Virus record (IMG/VR): IMGVR_UViG_3300034198_018992
Coordinates: 1 to 64,000 of that record
Direction: 5' to 3' (one strand)
DNA from: a virus
Length of the DNA: 64,000 bases
Position numbers and translations under genes: made by a program. Under the pieces are notes generated by a model, which saw only the letters and a program-made list of their open reading frames with translations, had not been told where the DNA came from and made no database searches. Below, in pieces: positions 14,552 through 22,491 of this stretch; within the stretch, counting starts at the first letter, position 1, and each line of letters starts with the position of its first letter.

Positions 14552-14868
14552 CTACGTTCACAAAGGTTGCCTAGATAAATCTCTTCCGGCTTCTGTTCGG
14601 GATGCCAGAGCTTCTTGGAAGACGTTTCTTTTATCCTAAAAAACATCGCGTTAAAATTATCGACTTTGGTTCCGACACAATGGAACCTATTCGCGGAAGA
14701 AATCACGAACCCCTTGAAATCCAAGCTGCTGTCAACTCCGCTAATGACTAGCGCATCAAAAGCTCCAGAACCGTTATATTTATTATTCAAAAAGGTGACG
14801 ATATCACCAACCGAAGTATTCTGACGGTTGCAACGCTGAGTGACTGAATGACTGGCAGGTTTAATCAT
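14509..14868 (-). CDS. MIKP-start hypothetical protein, possibly frameshifted
   Basis: 119 aa starting MIKPASHSVTQ. A VGDIVTFLNNKYNG segment parallels SDTVEFLKEKW in the 15337-15615 protein, which also starts MIKP. The last residues (RTGVAGGRSGRVK, TAG stop) look out of frame compared with the coding-like frame that continues at 14551-14357. Confidence 0.65.
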   Translation of the reverse strand: MIKPASHSVTQRCNRQNTSVGDIVTFLNNKYNGSGAFDALVISGVDSSLDFKGFVISSANRFHCVGTKVDNFNAMFFRIKETSSKKLWHPEQKPEEIYLGNLCERSRTGVAGGRSGRVK

Positions 14869-15319
14869 TTTCGCGTAATATGAGATATGAAGCGGCGTAA
14901 TAGACAGCGCCTCGTTCGTGAGATTCTACAGATACTTCGTCTCGGCAATTCAGGAAGAACGCCATCCATTCGGCACGCCTTTCTGGATTCATCTCCCAAG
15001 TGCCCGACTGGATGCCCAAAGATACCCATACAGCAGACTTTTTCGCCTGATACTGAGGGCGTTCTTTAGGAACACTGCGAATACACTCATCAGCTACGGG
15101 GCTGAACCGTATAGAGTAAAAAACTTTGTCTGCAAGAGAAAAGGCAATCTCCGCAATGTGTCCGTAAAACTGACCAAGCTCTCTCGTAGTCCTTCCTTCT
15201 ACGTCCCCGTCGGTAGAGACCGACCACCATCCAATAGGGCACGTATAAAGCGGGGCTTTCGCGACGGGCTTTTTGATTGGGGTTTTCGGCGGGTGCAGTA
15301 GGTTGAGTCTGTAAGACAT
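14861..15319 (-). CDS. Hypothetical protein
   Basis: 152 aa. Starts MSYRLNLLHPPKTP; Pro/Lys-rich N-terminus, then an alpha/beta body (YSIRFSPVADECIRSV, VWVSLGIQSGTWEMN). No family recognised. Confidence 0.75.
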   Translation of the reverse strand: MSYRLNLLHPPKTPIKKPVAKAPLYTCPIGWWSVSTDGDVEGRTTRELGQFYGHIAEIAFSLADKVFYSIRFSPVADECIRSVPKERPQYQAKKSAVWVSLGIQSGTWEMNPERRAEWMAFFLNCRDEVSVESHERGAVYYAASYLILREND

Positions 15320-15336
15320 GGTTCTTTTTTATACTG

Positions 15337-15615
15337 TTATTGCTGGAAGTCCAGCGTCTTTTTGAAGTATCTAGGGTTCATCCAGTTCGATAACGTCCCA
15401 AGCAATCTCTGTTTTGTCGATGACGGCTGAGTCAGATAAATGCCTCTGAAAGTGGGATTCGGACGCAAGTTAGATAACTCGCGGACCTTCATAAAGAATC
15501 CCCGTTCATTATCATTCCTAGTAGGGTGGGCAGCTTCCCACTTTTCTTTAAGAAACTCAACTGTGTCGCTTACGCGAAGCTCTTCAATAGAGTTAGCGCT
15601 TTTAGGTTTTATCAT
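15337..15615 (-). CDS. MIKP-start hypothetical protein
   Basis: 92 aa, MIKPKSANSIEEL start, then SDTVEFLKEKW. Possibly related to 14509-14868. Its ATG overlaps the upstream stop. Confidence 0.7.
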   Translation of the reverse strand: MIKPKSANSIEELRVSDTVEFLKEKWEAAHPTRNDNERGFFMKVRELSNLRPNPTFRGIYLTQPSSTKQRLLGTLSNWMNPRYFKKTLDFQQ

Positions 15616-15881
15616 TCCTCAATTTCGTCTGGAAATTGCGAAGAATATAGTGCCGAGATAGCCTCCATTGCGGACTCAATAGCGCGTTCTTGTTTGCGGA
15701 TTTCTTCAAGAGCCGCAAATTGTGCCGCCTTGGCGGATTTACCTTTAGCCTTCATAAAGGGCAAGACGCTCCAGTGCAGCTTTTCCAGCTCTTTAAGACT
15801 CGATTGTACGCAGCGCTGAATAGTGAAGACGTGTTCGCTTGCCAGTTTTGCGGGTTCAGTAATCTGACTAGATGCAGCCAC
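15612..15881 (-). CDS. Helical hypothetical protein
   Basis: 89 aa from a GTG at 15881. Almost entirely helical with heptad-like spacing (ALEEIRKQERAIESAMEAI), so a coiled coil is likely. Function unknown. Confidence 0.7.
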   Translation of the reverse strand: MAASSQITEPAKLASEHVFTIQRCVQSSLKELEKLHWSVLPFMKAKGKSAKAAQFAALEEIRKQERAIESAMEAISALYSSQFPDEIEE

Positions 15882-16293
15882 CCCCTTTTTTGATACCGAG
15901 AATCAGGCTGACCAAACCGGACACATTCGTTGACATTTGGTGATAGATTTTCTGATATCCGCACTTGCATCCGCCACGCGGGCCGCGCCCACCAAACTCA
16001 TTCCATTCCGCGCATACCGCACAGCGATAGCCTATCAAGCCCGAGTTTCGCTCCCATTGCCAGACACCTTGACTTTTGCCTTTCAAAGATTTCAGGCTAG
16101 AGCGCTCCCACTTGAGCAGCAGGCCACCGCTGTTACAGTGAATCTCTACAGGTCCGTATCCAGTGACCACTTCCCAATAGTCGCCACACTTCTTGTTCTT
16201 GTGCAAGCAATAGGAGATAACGGGAACCTCCGAGAGCGTGAAAATCGCTTTTACTTGTTTGAAACTCGGAATCTTGGATTTGGTGGTACTCAT
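15868..16293 (-). CDS. Zinc-ribbon-like hypothetical protein
   Basis: 141 aa. CAVCAEWNEFGG followed by CKCGY (about residues 92-116) can form a four-Cys zinc knuckle. The N-terminal half is strand-rich. Function unknown. Confidence 0.7.
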   Translation of the reverse strand: MSTTKSKIPSFKQVKAIFTLSEVPVISYCLHKNKKCGDYWEVVTGYGPVEIHCNSGGLLLKWERSSLKSLKGKSQGVWQWERNSGLIGYRCAVCAEWNEFGGRGPRGGCKCGYQKIYHQMSTNVSGLVSLILGIKKGGGCI

Positions 16294-16314
16294 ATAAGAG
16301 AAGCCTATCCGCTT

Positions 16315-17037
16315 TTACTGAGGCTTCAAGGAAGAAGCGTAGCGTTCGATGGCTCGCTGATAAAATTCACGAACCGCTCGGCAGTCCACGGAGGGCGCAG
16401 AGTTAAGCTCCAAGAAGTAATACTTGCCTTCGTGAATCAGAATGTCGGCAGCGCCGAAGTGCAGGCCAATTTCCTTAGCTGCCTTCATTACTTGCTCTTC
16501 GAGACCTCGTGGCTTAGTGATGAAACTATAACCCCATTCGGAACGGCAAGGATGCTCGACGTTGCTAGTCTGTTTCAGGCGAGCCAGTGCGACGCGCTTA
16601 CCGACCATGATACCGAAGGGAGAGAACCATGCGCGCACTTCCGTATCGGTTTTGATGTATTCCGTAGCGTAGTGCGCGTATTCGATGCGGAACGGTCCCA
16701 CCTTTACGCCGAATCCTTTTCCAGCCGAGTGACGCGTAGGACGATACACGACCTTGACTCCTGCCGGAACACTGCCAGAGAAGAGCTTTGGCGTGTCCAC
16801 AACGCGGGCCAAGATGCGGATTGCGTTCAACTTGCGGACGTTAGCGGCAATCGCCTTAGAAGGGTTGGCGACGTGAAACGCTCCAACGTCTTCGCTCTCT
16901 TCTCCGCTGGCACCCCAGCGGATGAGAAGGTCTTTGTCTTTGCGATAATCCTCGTGCATGTCCCAAACTGTGCAAGGCAGGCCGAGGGAGCTAGCCGATT
17001 CGTATTCACTCTGACAGGTAACGATGAAGGTTTTCAT
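16315..17037 (-). CDS. ATP-grasp ligase
   Basis: 240 aa. The ATP-grasp core is visible: YRPTRHSAGKGFGVK (phosphate loop), EYIKTDTEVRAWF, and the metal site GAADILIHEGKYYFLELNSAPSVD (E and N ligands, about residues 197-220). Such enzymes join a carboxylate to an amine. It directly follows a class II glutaminase and a COOH-NH2 ligase gene, matching phage clusters proposed to make or modify small peptides. Confidence 0.9.
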   Translation of the reverse strand: MKTFIVTCQSEYESASSLGLPCTVWDMHEDYRKDKDLLIRWGASGEESEDVGAFHVANPSKAIAANVRKLNAIRILARVVDTPKLFSGSVPAGVKVVYRPTRHSAGKGFGVKVGPFRIEYAHYATEYIKTDTEVRAWFSPFGIMVGKRVALARLKQTSNVEHPCRSEWGYSFITKPRGLEEQVMKAAKEIGLHFGAADILIHEGKYYFLELNSAPSVDCRAVREFYQRAIERYASSLKPQ

Positions 17038-17069
17038 GGTGTTGTTTTTAGTAAGCTGAGTCTGATAAT

Positions 17070-17897
17070 TTAGTGGTAGCCGCCGAGATTCAGGTAATCA
17101 AGCGGACCTTTGGTTGAACCGCTCTGATAGCGGGGATAGCTTTTTGCAGCTACCGGAAGCCGAGTAAGCTGATAGGGCAGACAGAAATCCTTGAGTCCCG
17201 TGTTGGCGATAGCGGGATACTCGCCGAGACTCCCGAATCCCTTGTTAGGGCGCGTCAAGCGATGATTGACATATCGGCCCGTAGCATCGAACCGAATCCA
17301 CCCCTTGAAGGTTTCCTTGGCGCTGGGATACTTGGAAGAGTTGAGAGTCGAAGCGAGAATGACCGCGCCAGATTCCAACTTTGCGGCTTCCAAATCACCG
17401 CTAGTCTTCACCAGTTCAACGCTGCCGTTGATATGCAGGCGTGCCCACACGCCGCTGTTACCCACCGTGTCGATGAACCGCTCTTTGCCGATGCGATTCA
17501 TATAATGCGCGGCGACTTCGCTGTCGGTTTCTCCTGTGAACTTGGTGCCGAATGACTTGAGCAGGTTGCTAGCGATTTCGTAATCGCTCCAAACCCCGTT
17601 ATGGATGTAAGCGAAGTTGCCGACGACGAACGGGTGCGTATTGCGGTGTTCGACCTCGCCATGAGACGCGGCACGAAGATGGGCGAGCGTCCAGCCATCG
17701 TGAGGCATGTGGGCGAACAGCGGGAACTCTTGGAGGATTGCTTGGGGAAGCGACAGCGGAGTCTTGTTGACGACGAACTGCCCGTCTTTGACATAGACTG
17801 TTCCGACGCCATCAGAATTGTTGCCGTAGAAGTTACGGAGAACGCTAATGGCTTGCTCTTTGGTGGTGTTCGGAGGAAAAATGGCGATGCGACAGAT
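17070..17897 (-). CDS. Class II glutamine amidotransferase, start codon missing or non-standard
   Basis: The protein CRIAIFPPNTTKEQ ... WTLAHLRAASHG ... NTHPFVVGNFAYIHNGVW ... TGETDSEV shows a full class II glutaminase domain with the N-terminal Cys nucleophile. In this family Met precedes the Cys. Here the codon before it is ATC and no ATG, GTG or TTG lies between an upstream in-frame TAG and the Cys. The first ATG (17708) would remove the nucleophile. AGGG lies 8 bases before the ATC, so ATC may be the start, or the start was lost when the HNH gene inserted upstream. Confidence 0.75.
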   Translation of the reverse strand: MCRIAIFPPNTTKEQAISVLRNFYGNNSDGVGTVYVKDGQFVVNKTPLSLPQAILQEFPLFAHMPHDGWTLAHLRAASHGEVEHRNTHPFVVGNFAYIHNGVWSDYEIASNLLKSFGTKFTGETDSEVAAHYMNRIGKERFIDTVGNSGVWARLHINGSVELVKTSGDLEAAKLESGAVILASTLNSSKYPSAKETFKGWIRFDATGRYVNHRLTRPNKGFGSLGEYPAIANTGLKDFCLPYQLTRLPVAAKSYPRYQSGSTKGPLDYLNLGGYH

Positions 17898-17981
17898 ATA
17901 ATTAACCCTAACCTTTCTTTTTGTGTTTTTTGTTTGTGGTGACTGCTTGACTTTTTTAGCCTAACAGCGTTTTCGATTTCA

Positions 17982-18482
17982 TCAAGAGTTTTTCCTGATG
18001 TAGTCTGAAATTTTTTCGAGTTCTTCTAAAGTGGCGTCTTTTTTTAAGGAATTAGCTTTCCAACTAATTATCTGTATGTTTCCCTTGACGTAACCTTTAG
18101 ACGGGACTATTTTATCAAGTGAAGGCGAGCAACCGCTGGTTTTCCCTTCACTTTGCGCTAACTTCAACCCAAGTATGGGGCAGTATTCAGGAATGTCAAT
18201 ATCACAAATCTCGATATTGAAAGGCACTCCTTGCTTTTTGGCCCTGTGCTTCGCTCCTTTCCAAATAGTTCGTTCGATATTATTTCTATGCCAGTCCCGT
18301 TCTGCGGTTTTTCGCTGTTCTTTCTTGAGAAAGAATTTATCTTTTTGTTCTTGCGGAGTATGAACCTCCCAGCATTCTCTACACATACGTCGGAGGCTGT
18401 TATTGACGTGTCTAGCGAATAAATTAAGAGACTTTACAGATTGACAAATCTGACAGGTTTTGGTTGGCGTGATAGGAGTCAT
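17982..18482 (-). CDS. HNH homing endonuclease
   Basis: 166 aa from the ATG at 18482; a longer frame would run through the terminator hairpin. Two Cys pairs (CQICQ, CRECW) precede the nuclease core CPILGLKL, SPSLDKIVPSKGYVKGN, then ISWKANSLKKDA. It sits between a terminator and the glutaminase whose start codon is absent, as expected for a mobile insertion. Confidence 0.85.
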   Translation of the reverse strand: MTPITPTKTCQICQSVKSLNLFARHVNNSLRRMCRECWEVHTPQEQKDKFFLKKEQRKTAERDWHRNNIERTIWKGAKHRAKKQGVPFNIEICDIDIPEYCPILGLKLAQSEGKTSGCSPSLDKIVPSKGYVKGNIQIISWKANSLKKDATLEELEKISDYIRKNS

Positions 18483-18499
18483 CACCAACTTTACACTGG

Positions 18500-18532
18500 A
18501 AAGTGTGCCGAATCCAAGATTCGGCACACTTT
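18500..18532. terminator. Strong hairpin, probable terminator
   Basis: Perfect 15-bp stem AAAGTGTGCCGAATC / GATTCGGCACACTTT with a 3-base loop. It lies after the 18554-18970 gene and before the HNH gene. The U-tract is inside the stem, so it could act on both strands. Confidence 0.8.
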
Positions 18533-18553
18533 CTTATCTTTTACGACTGGGCT

Positions 18554-18970
18554 TTATGCCGTCGTGCCTGTGGTAGCGGAGCCGTAGACTTCTGGAAAGG
18601 AAACGCCCTTGAACTTCGCGTCATAATACGAGCCAAGGCGACCCTCGCCCTCGTAAACCACGATGGCGGCGATTGCTGCGGACAGCTTGACATTCTCGCG
18701 CACATCCTTGCGGAGACCGATGCGAACCTCACGCGTGCCGACGTAATCCTCTTCGTCGATGCGGTAGGCGATACCTGAATTGCTCAGGATTTCAAGCGCT
18801 CGCCCGTAATTCATTCCGGTTTCGGGATTGATTTCGATGATGACGGGCGGATTTGCCTGATGGTTCGCCAATCCGAAAAGGTTGTAGGTATTTCGGATGA
18901 GCGCCTTGTTGAGCTTGGACGCTTTGTGGATTGCGGCAAGATTGAAGTCTGCGGTAGTGAATGTAATCAT
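18554..18970 (-). CDS. Hypothetical protein of the amidoligase cluster
   Basis: 138 aa from the ATG at 18970 (MITFTTADFN). A long helix (HKASKLNKALIRNTYNLFG) and alpha/beta body (VIIEINPETGMNYGRALEIL). No family recognised; its place after the COOH-NH2 ligase gene suggests a linked role. A TATTCT box lies 7 bases before the ATG. Confidence 0.75.
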   Translation of the reverse strand: MITFTTADFNLAAIHKASKLNKALIRNTYNLFGLANHQANPPVIIEINPETGMNYGRALEILSNSGIAYRIDEEDYVGTREVRIGLRKDVRENVKLSAAIAAIVVYEGEGRLGSYYDAKFKGVSFPEVYGSATTGTTA

Positions 18971-19005
18971 GGTGATGAGAATACTAAGGTTTTCGTTTTT
19001 GGCGA

Positions 19006-19914
19006 CTAGAATCCGAACTCGGCAAGCAGAGCGGTGCCAGTTTTTTGCTGTAGCGGCGCTTTGAATGCGCGAGCCCGCGACGGGGAGATTCCCCAAGCTT
19101 GGAGCATTCCGATTTTCGGGAACCAAGACTTGCCAGCGTCGATAATCGCGAAGAGCGGACTGATATGCGCCTTGTAGAAAGCGTAATTTGCGTTCTGCTC
19201 GATAATCGACCGCACTGTAGCATACATGCTCTTGAGCTTGTCGCGGTTGATTACCTCCAGCGCTTCTTGGTCAAAACCTTCGTAATGCTTTACGAAAGGC
19301 GACGCGCTGCGATTGGCGACGATATCCTCGGCGATAAACTTCGCCAGAGTAAGAATACCCGCCGCGATGATTGGCGAGGTAATCCAAGAACTCGGATAGC
19401 GGTATTCGATACCACCGTGGTCGGGGCGACGAATATCAAGTGCCTTTCCGTAGCCTGAGCGACTGCCGCGACGGAACCGCGATTCCGAGGGAGCTTCGAG
19501 CAGCCCGACGATAGGTGCGAGGAACAGCATGAACCCGTTCGGGATATACTCGCGAATCGTAGTCTTGTCAGTTGCGCTTTCAGCGCAGACGTGGATATGT
19601 CCGCCAATCGGCTCGTTGTCAACTCGGCTACCCGCCTTCCACTGAACGGAAGTGATTTCGGGAACCTTCTGAACGCGCTCATGGAGTAGCGTCTTGATAT
19701 TCGCCACAACTTGAAGCGGGTCGAGCGACTGCTTAGGGCGAAGCTCAAAGATACGTTCGCAGCCGTCAAGGCCGAACGGGCTGGAATTTGTCACGCCGCT
19801 GTCCCTCGCTTCGATGACTCCCCACATTGCCTCCGTGAAATTCTTGCGCGCTCGCGTGACGCCCATTTCGGGGTCACATCCGATGATGACTTTACCACAG
19901 TTATACTTGGACAT
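19006..19914 (-). CDS. Phage COOH-NH2 ligase (amidoligase type 2)
   Basis: 302 aa from the ATG at 19914. IIGCDPEMG near the start, RIFELRPKQS, GGHIHVC and a late GIEYRYPSSW are the motifs of glutamine-synthetase-like COOH-NH2 ligases of the phiEco32 type. These enzymes are predicted to form amide bonds using ATP, with ammonia or an amine supplied by partners; the neighbouring glutaminase and ATP-grasp fit that. Confidence 0.88.
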   Translation of the reverse strand: MSKYNCGKVIIGCDPEMGVTRARKNFTEAMWGVIEARDSGVTNSSPFGLDGCERIFELRPKQSLDPLQVVANIKTLLHERVQKVPEITSVQWKAGSRVDNEPIGGHIHVCAESATDKTTIREYIPNGFMLFLAPIVGLLEAPSESRFRRGSRSGYGKALDIRRPDHGGIEYRYPSSWITSPIIAAGILTLAKFIAEDIVANRSASPFVKHYEGFDQEALEVINRDKLKSMYATVRSIIEQNANYAFYKAHISPLFAIIDAGKSWFPKIGMLQAWGISPSRARAFKAPLQQKTGTALLAEFGF

Positions 19915-19945
19915 AAGAGTGAGTGTTAAACTAGACGGTTGATAC

Positions 19946-20194
19946 TTAGGCGACGGCGATGAACTGGTCGGCAACGTCGTCAGCGGAGACGACAGGCATT
20001 TCGTGCGTCAGGCTCTTGTCGCTACCGACGAGAATCTGAATCGTGTTACCGACGACGACGAACTGTAGCGGCGCTCCAGTCTTCGCCTTGATACGCTCAA
20101 GAGCGGACTTGGGAAGCGTCAGATGAACGTTATCGCCTGCGATGCGGGCGGCGACGTTGGACGAGGGCTTAGCGGTTTTAGCGGGAGTAGGCAT
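19946..20194 (-). CDS. AbrB-like swapped-hairpin protein
   Basis: 82 aa. NVHLTLPKSALERIKAKTGAPLQF followed by VVVGNTIQI matches the SpoVT/AbrB fold (strand, helix, G-x-P, strand). It may regulate or scaffold the amidoligase genes; DNA binding is not certain. Confidence 0.65.
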   Translation of the reverse strand: MPTPAKTAKPSSNVAARIAGDNVHLTLPKSALERIKAKTGAPLQFVVVGNTIQILVGSDKSLTHEMPVVSADDVADQFIAVA

Positions 20195-20270
20195 TGGAGT
20201 TTAGTTTTCGATGTTTGGTTTTACTGTTACGTTTTTGAGAGTAGTAGGTTTTTGCTTTTTGTGAAGAGAA

Positions 20271-20525
20271 TTAAGCGGCGAAATTCACGGCGCGGCGCTC
20301 GGGTTCGTTGAGTCCACCCACGAACTCGTAGGTGACTTCATCGGGTTCATTCTTACGCTCGCGTTCGACGCGATAGGCCACGCGCCAACGGAGGCTCTTG
20401 ATTTTTTCCTTGCCGAGAGAGCTTGCTTCGGGAATGCTCTTGAACGGACCCCATGCGGTTTCCGTGAGGCGCTCCTTGATGATGTTGCTTTCTGCGAGAA
20501 TAACGAGTGTGCGTTTGGTGTTCAT
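20271..20525 (-). CDS. Hypothetical protein
   Basis: 84 aa, charged, starting MNTKRTLVILAES. No family recognised. First gene of the amidoligase unit, with a TTGACG-N16-TAGCCT promoter upstream. Confidence 0.75.
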   Translation of the reverse strand: MNTKRTLVILAESNIIKERLTETAWGPFKSIPEASSLGKEKIKSLRWRVAYRVERERKNEPDEVTYEFVGGLNEPERRAVNFAA

Positions 20526-20534
20526 GTTGAGTCT

Positions 20535-20562
20535 AGGCTATCTGAGTTTTGTGAGGCGTCAA
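20535..20562 (-). promoter_or_regulatory. Sigma70-like promoter of the amidoligase unit
   Basis: TTGACG, 16 bases, TAGCCT, 9 bases, ATG at 20525. The predicted leader is at most a few bases. Confidence 0.65.
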
Positions 20563-20708
20563 CCCTTTTAGGAAGATTTTTGAGAATCGAGAATGTAAGC
20601 GGCCAATGAGACTTCGTCGCTAAGTATCAGGGCATTTTCGGTCGTCAACAGTTTTCTCGACGATTAACAAAGTTCGATAGGGCGGATTTCCGCGTATTGC
20701 CGACTCTT

Positions 20709-20948
20709 TCAGTCAACAACAATATCAGCAGCGACGCACAAACGGTAGACTTTCGCCTTCTTTTCGGCTAGACATACGTGCGCGAAATACTTTCCGTACA
20801 CGGCTTGCGCTTGACAAGAGCTTCGCTCGTCCTGAGCGCACTGCGCGAGCCGTAATGCTCCAATTAAAGCTTTCGCCGCGTCTTCCGAGTCGTGACCCTC
20901 TTTTTCGGTCATTTTTCGCGCCCAAATTTTAATTTCCTCGAATGTCAT
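20709..20948 (-). CDS. Helical hypothetical protein
   Basis: 79 aa, mostly helical (MTFEEIKIWARKMTEKEGHD, AKALIGALRLAQCAQ). No family recognised. Confidence 0.7.
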   Translation of the reverse strand: MTFEEIKIWARKMTEKEGHDSEDAAKALIGALRLAQCAQDERSSCQAQAVYGKYFAHVCLAEKKAKVYRLCVAADIVVD

Positions 20949-21035
20949 GTGATGACCTTAGTGATGTTTTCGACTATGTAAATCTTAATCTACGGACTCA
21001 TCTGTTAGGGACGCTTGTAGCCTTTGGGTATCATG

Positions 21036-22448
21036 TTAGCCAATCCAGAAAGAACGGGTCGCCATCTTTTTAGTCGCGATGCTTTCGCACGCGGCGGCCA
21101 TAACATTCACACTATTTGAATGCGTAAGTAGATTCGAGACTTCACCTTCGCGACGAACGAATTGTTCAATACAGAGATTGCGGGCGTGCGCCAAGTGAGC
21201 GTCGTGAATCTCAAGTGTAGGAATCAAATCGCCAATAGTGAAACGCTCGTAAGCCTTCCAGTTACGGTTAATTCCGGTATTTCGGAAAACGTGGATTTCC
21301 AAGGGCTCCTTGGCTGAGTCTTCCTCAAGACGCTTCGCTACGGGCACCTTGCTACATCCGCGCAGGCTAACAACAGAGATAGACTGAAACGGTCCCTGAA
21401 CAAAGTAATGCAATTCCTGACGCAGACGACCATTAGCGCGATACAGGTCTTGCATATTAGGCTCATTCCAGTATCGACCGCTGAAACTATTATGCAGCAA
21501 GTTCAGGTTTCCATTGACCATCGAGTTATTGCCAGCCTTGAAGTTCAAAGAGACGTTGCAGTCAATCTCTCCGAAGTTCTTCGTCGCTTCGGCAAACTTA
21601 GCCTCATCAATAGGCGCGTATCCCTGTAGGGTCCGCTGATGAACATTGTTATTCATCACTCGGAAATAATCTTGGGGAAGTGACGGAACGCTATAAGCCT
21701 CCACGGAATCCACTTCGTTACGACGAGCGGCTACAAAAGAACCCTCGACCATCCACGCCGCAATATCAAAGAAGTGATAGCCGGAATGACTAGCCTTACC
21801 CTGCCCGATATTGAAGCCATGATAATCAATATCAATGATTTCCTGCGGCGTGCGCCACTGTCCATCGGCGTGTGTGCCTTGGAAATGAGTAAGCGGGCAT
21901 CCGGTATATTCCGCAACCTCCATAAGCTTGTTACGGATTAGCTGAAAAACAGGATGATAGCGACGCTGAACCATCACGTCAAATCGAATGTCCGGACGCT
22001 CCGCAAGCGCTCGGCGATAGGCGTAACAAACATCCTCGTATTCACTTACAAAAAGACGCGCAGCCTCAACATCCACGCTGATATTCTTGGGGGCGGTCAA
22101 AGGCTTATCGCACAGGATATTCTTGCCCATGTGCAATAGATTGCGGAAATAGTTCATCCTGTCCTCGGGCGGGGTGCTGATGATTACCGAATCGAAGTTA
22201 CGCTCTATCGAAGAAAGGAATGTGGCCAGTTCCGAAGACTGTAGGGGCGCGGGCAAGAAGATACACTCGGGACGCTTTTCTTGAGGAAAGAGCGACACGT
22301 AAGCCTCGATATTTGAGCGTTCCTTTTCGAGGTCAACGATAAGCGCCAGTCGGGCATCCGAGTAGGAATGCTCCAAAAAGTGCTTAACGTAACAAGAGCG
22401 TCCATACTGCCCCGCTCCGATAAGAAGAATGTTGTTGCCGCTGTTCAT
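21036..22448 (-). CDS. Gfo/Idh/MocA-type NAD(P) oxidoreductase
   Basis: 470 aa. N-terminal Rossmann motif ILLIGAGQYGR (residues 7-17), VIISTPPEDR and the family signature GKNILCDKPL (EKP-like). The C-terminal domain holds DYHGF and a Tyr/His-rich segment typical of substrate binding. Substrates are usually sugars. An NAD-linked sugar enzyme fits the several sugar genes in the window. Promoter TTGCCG-N16-TAGAGT precedes the ATG. Confidence 0.85.
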   Translation of the reverse strand: MNSGNNILLIGAGQYGRSCYVKHFLEHSYSDARLALIVDLEKERSNIEAYVSLFPQEKRPECIFLPAPLQSSELATFLSSIERNFDSVIISTPPEDRMNYFRNLLHMGKNILCDKPLTAPKNISVDVEAARLFVSEYEDVCYAYRRALAERPDIRFDVMVQRRYHPVFQLIRNKLMEVAEYTGCPLTHFQGTHADGQWRTPQEIIDIDYHGFNIGQGKASHSGYHFFDIAAWMVEGSFVAARRNEVDSVEAYSVPSLPQDYFRVMNNNVHQRTLQGYAPIDEAKFAEATKNFGEIDCNVSLNFKAGNNSMVNGNLNLLHNSFSGRYWNEPNMQDLYRANGRLRQELHYFVQGPFQSISVVSLRGCSKVPVAKRLEEDSAKEPLEIHVFRNTGINRNWKAYERFTIGDLIPTLEIHDAHLAHARNLCIEQFVRREGEVSNLLTHSNSVNVMAAACESIATKKMATRSFWIG

Positions 22449-22455
22449 ACCGCAA

Positions 22456-22483
22456 ACTCTAAACGGTTTTGCGGATACGGCAA
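22456..22483 (-). promoter_or_regulatory. Sigma70-like leaderless promoter
   Basis: TTGCCG, 16 bases, TAGAGT, 7 bases, ATG at 22448. Confidence 0.6.
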
Positions 22484-22491
22484 GAGTATTT

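Noticed and set aside
15937-17073. 378-codon plus-strand open frame
   Set aside because: Antisense to the ATP-grasp gene and the zinc-ribbon gene, both with real motifs. Long antisense frames are expected from the codon pattern.
17890-18540. Group I intron holding the HNH gene
   Set aside because: No exon with a start codon or intron core could be recognised; kept only as one option for the missing start.
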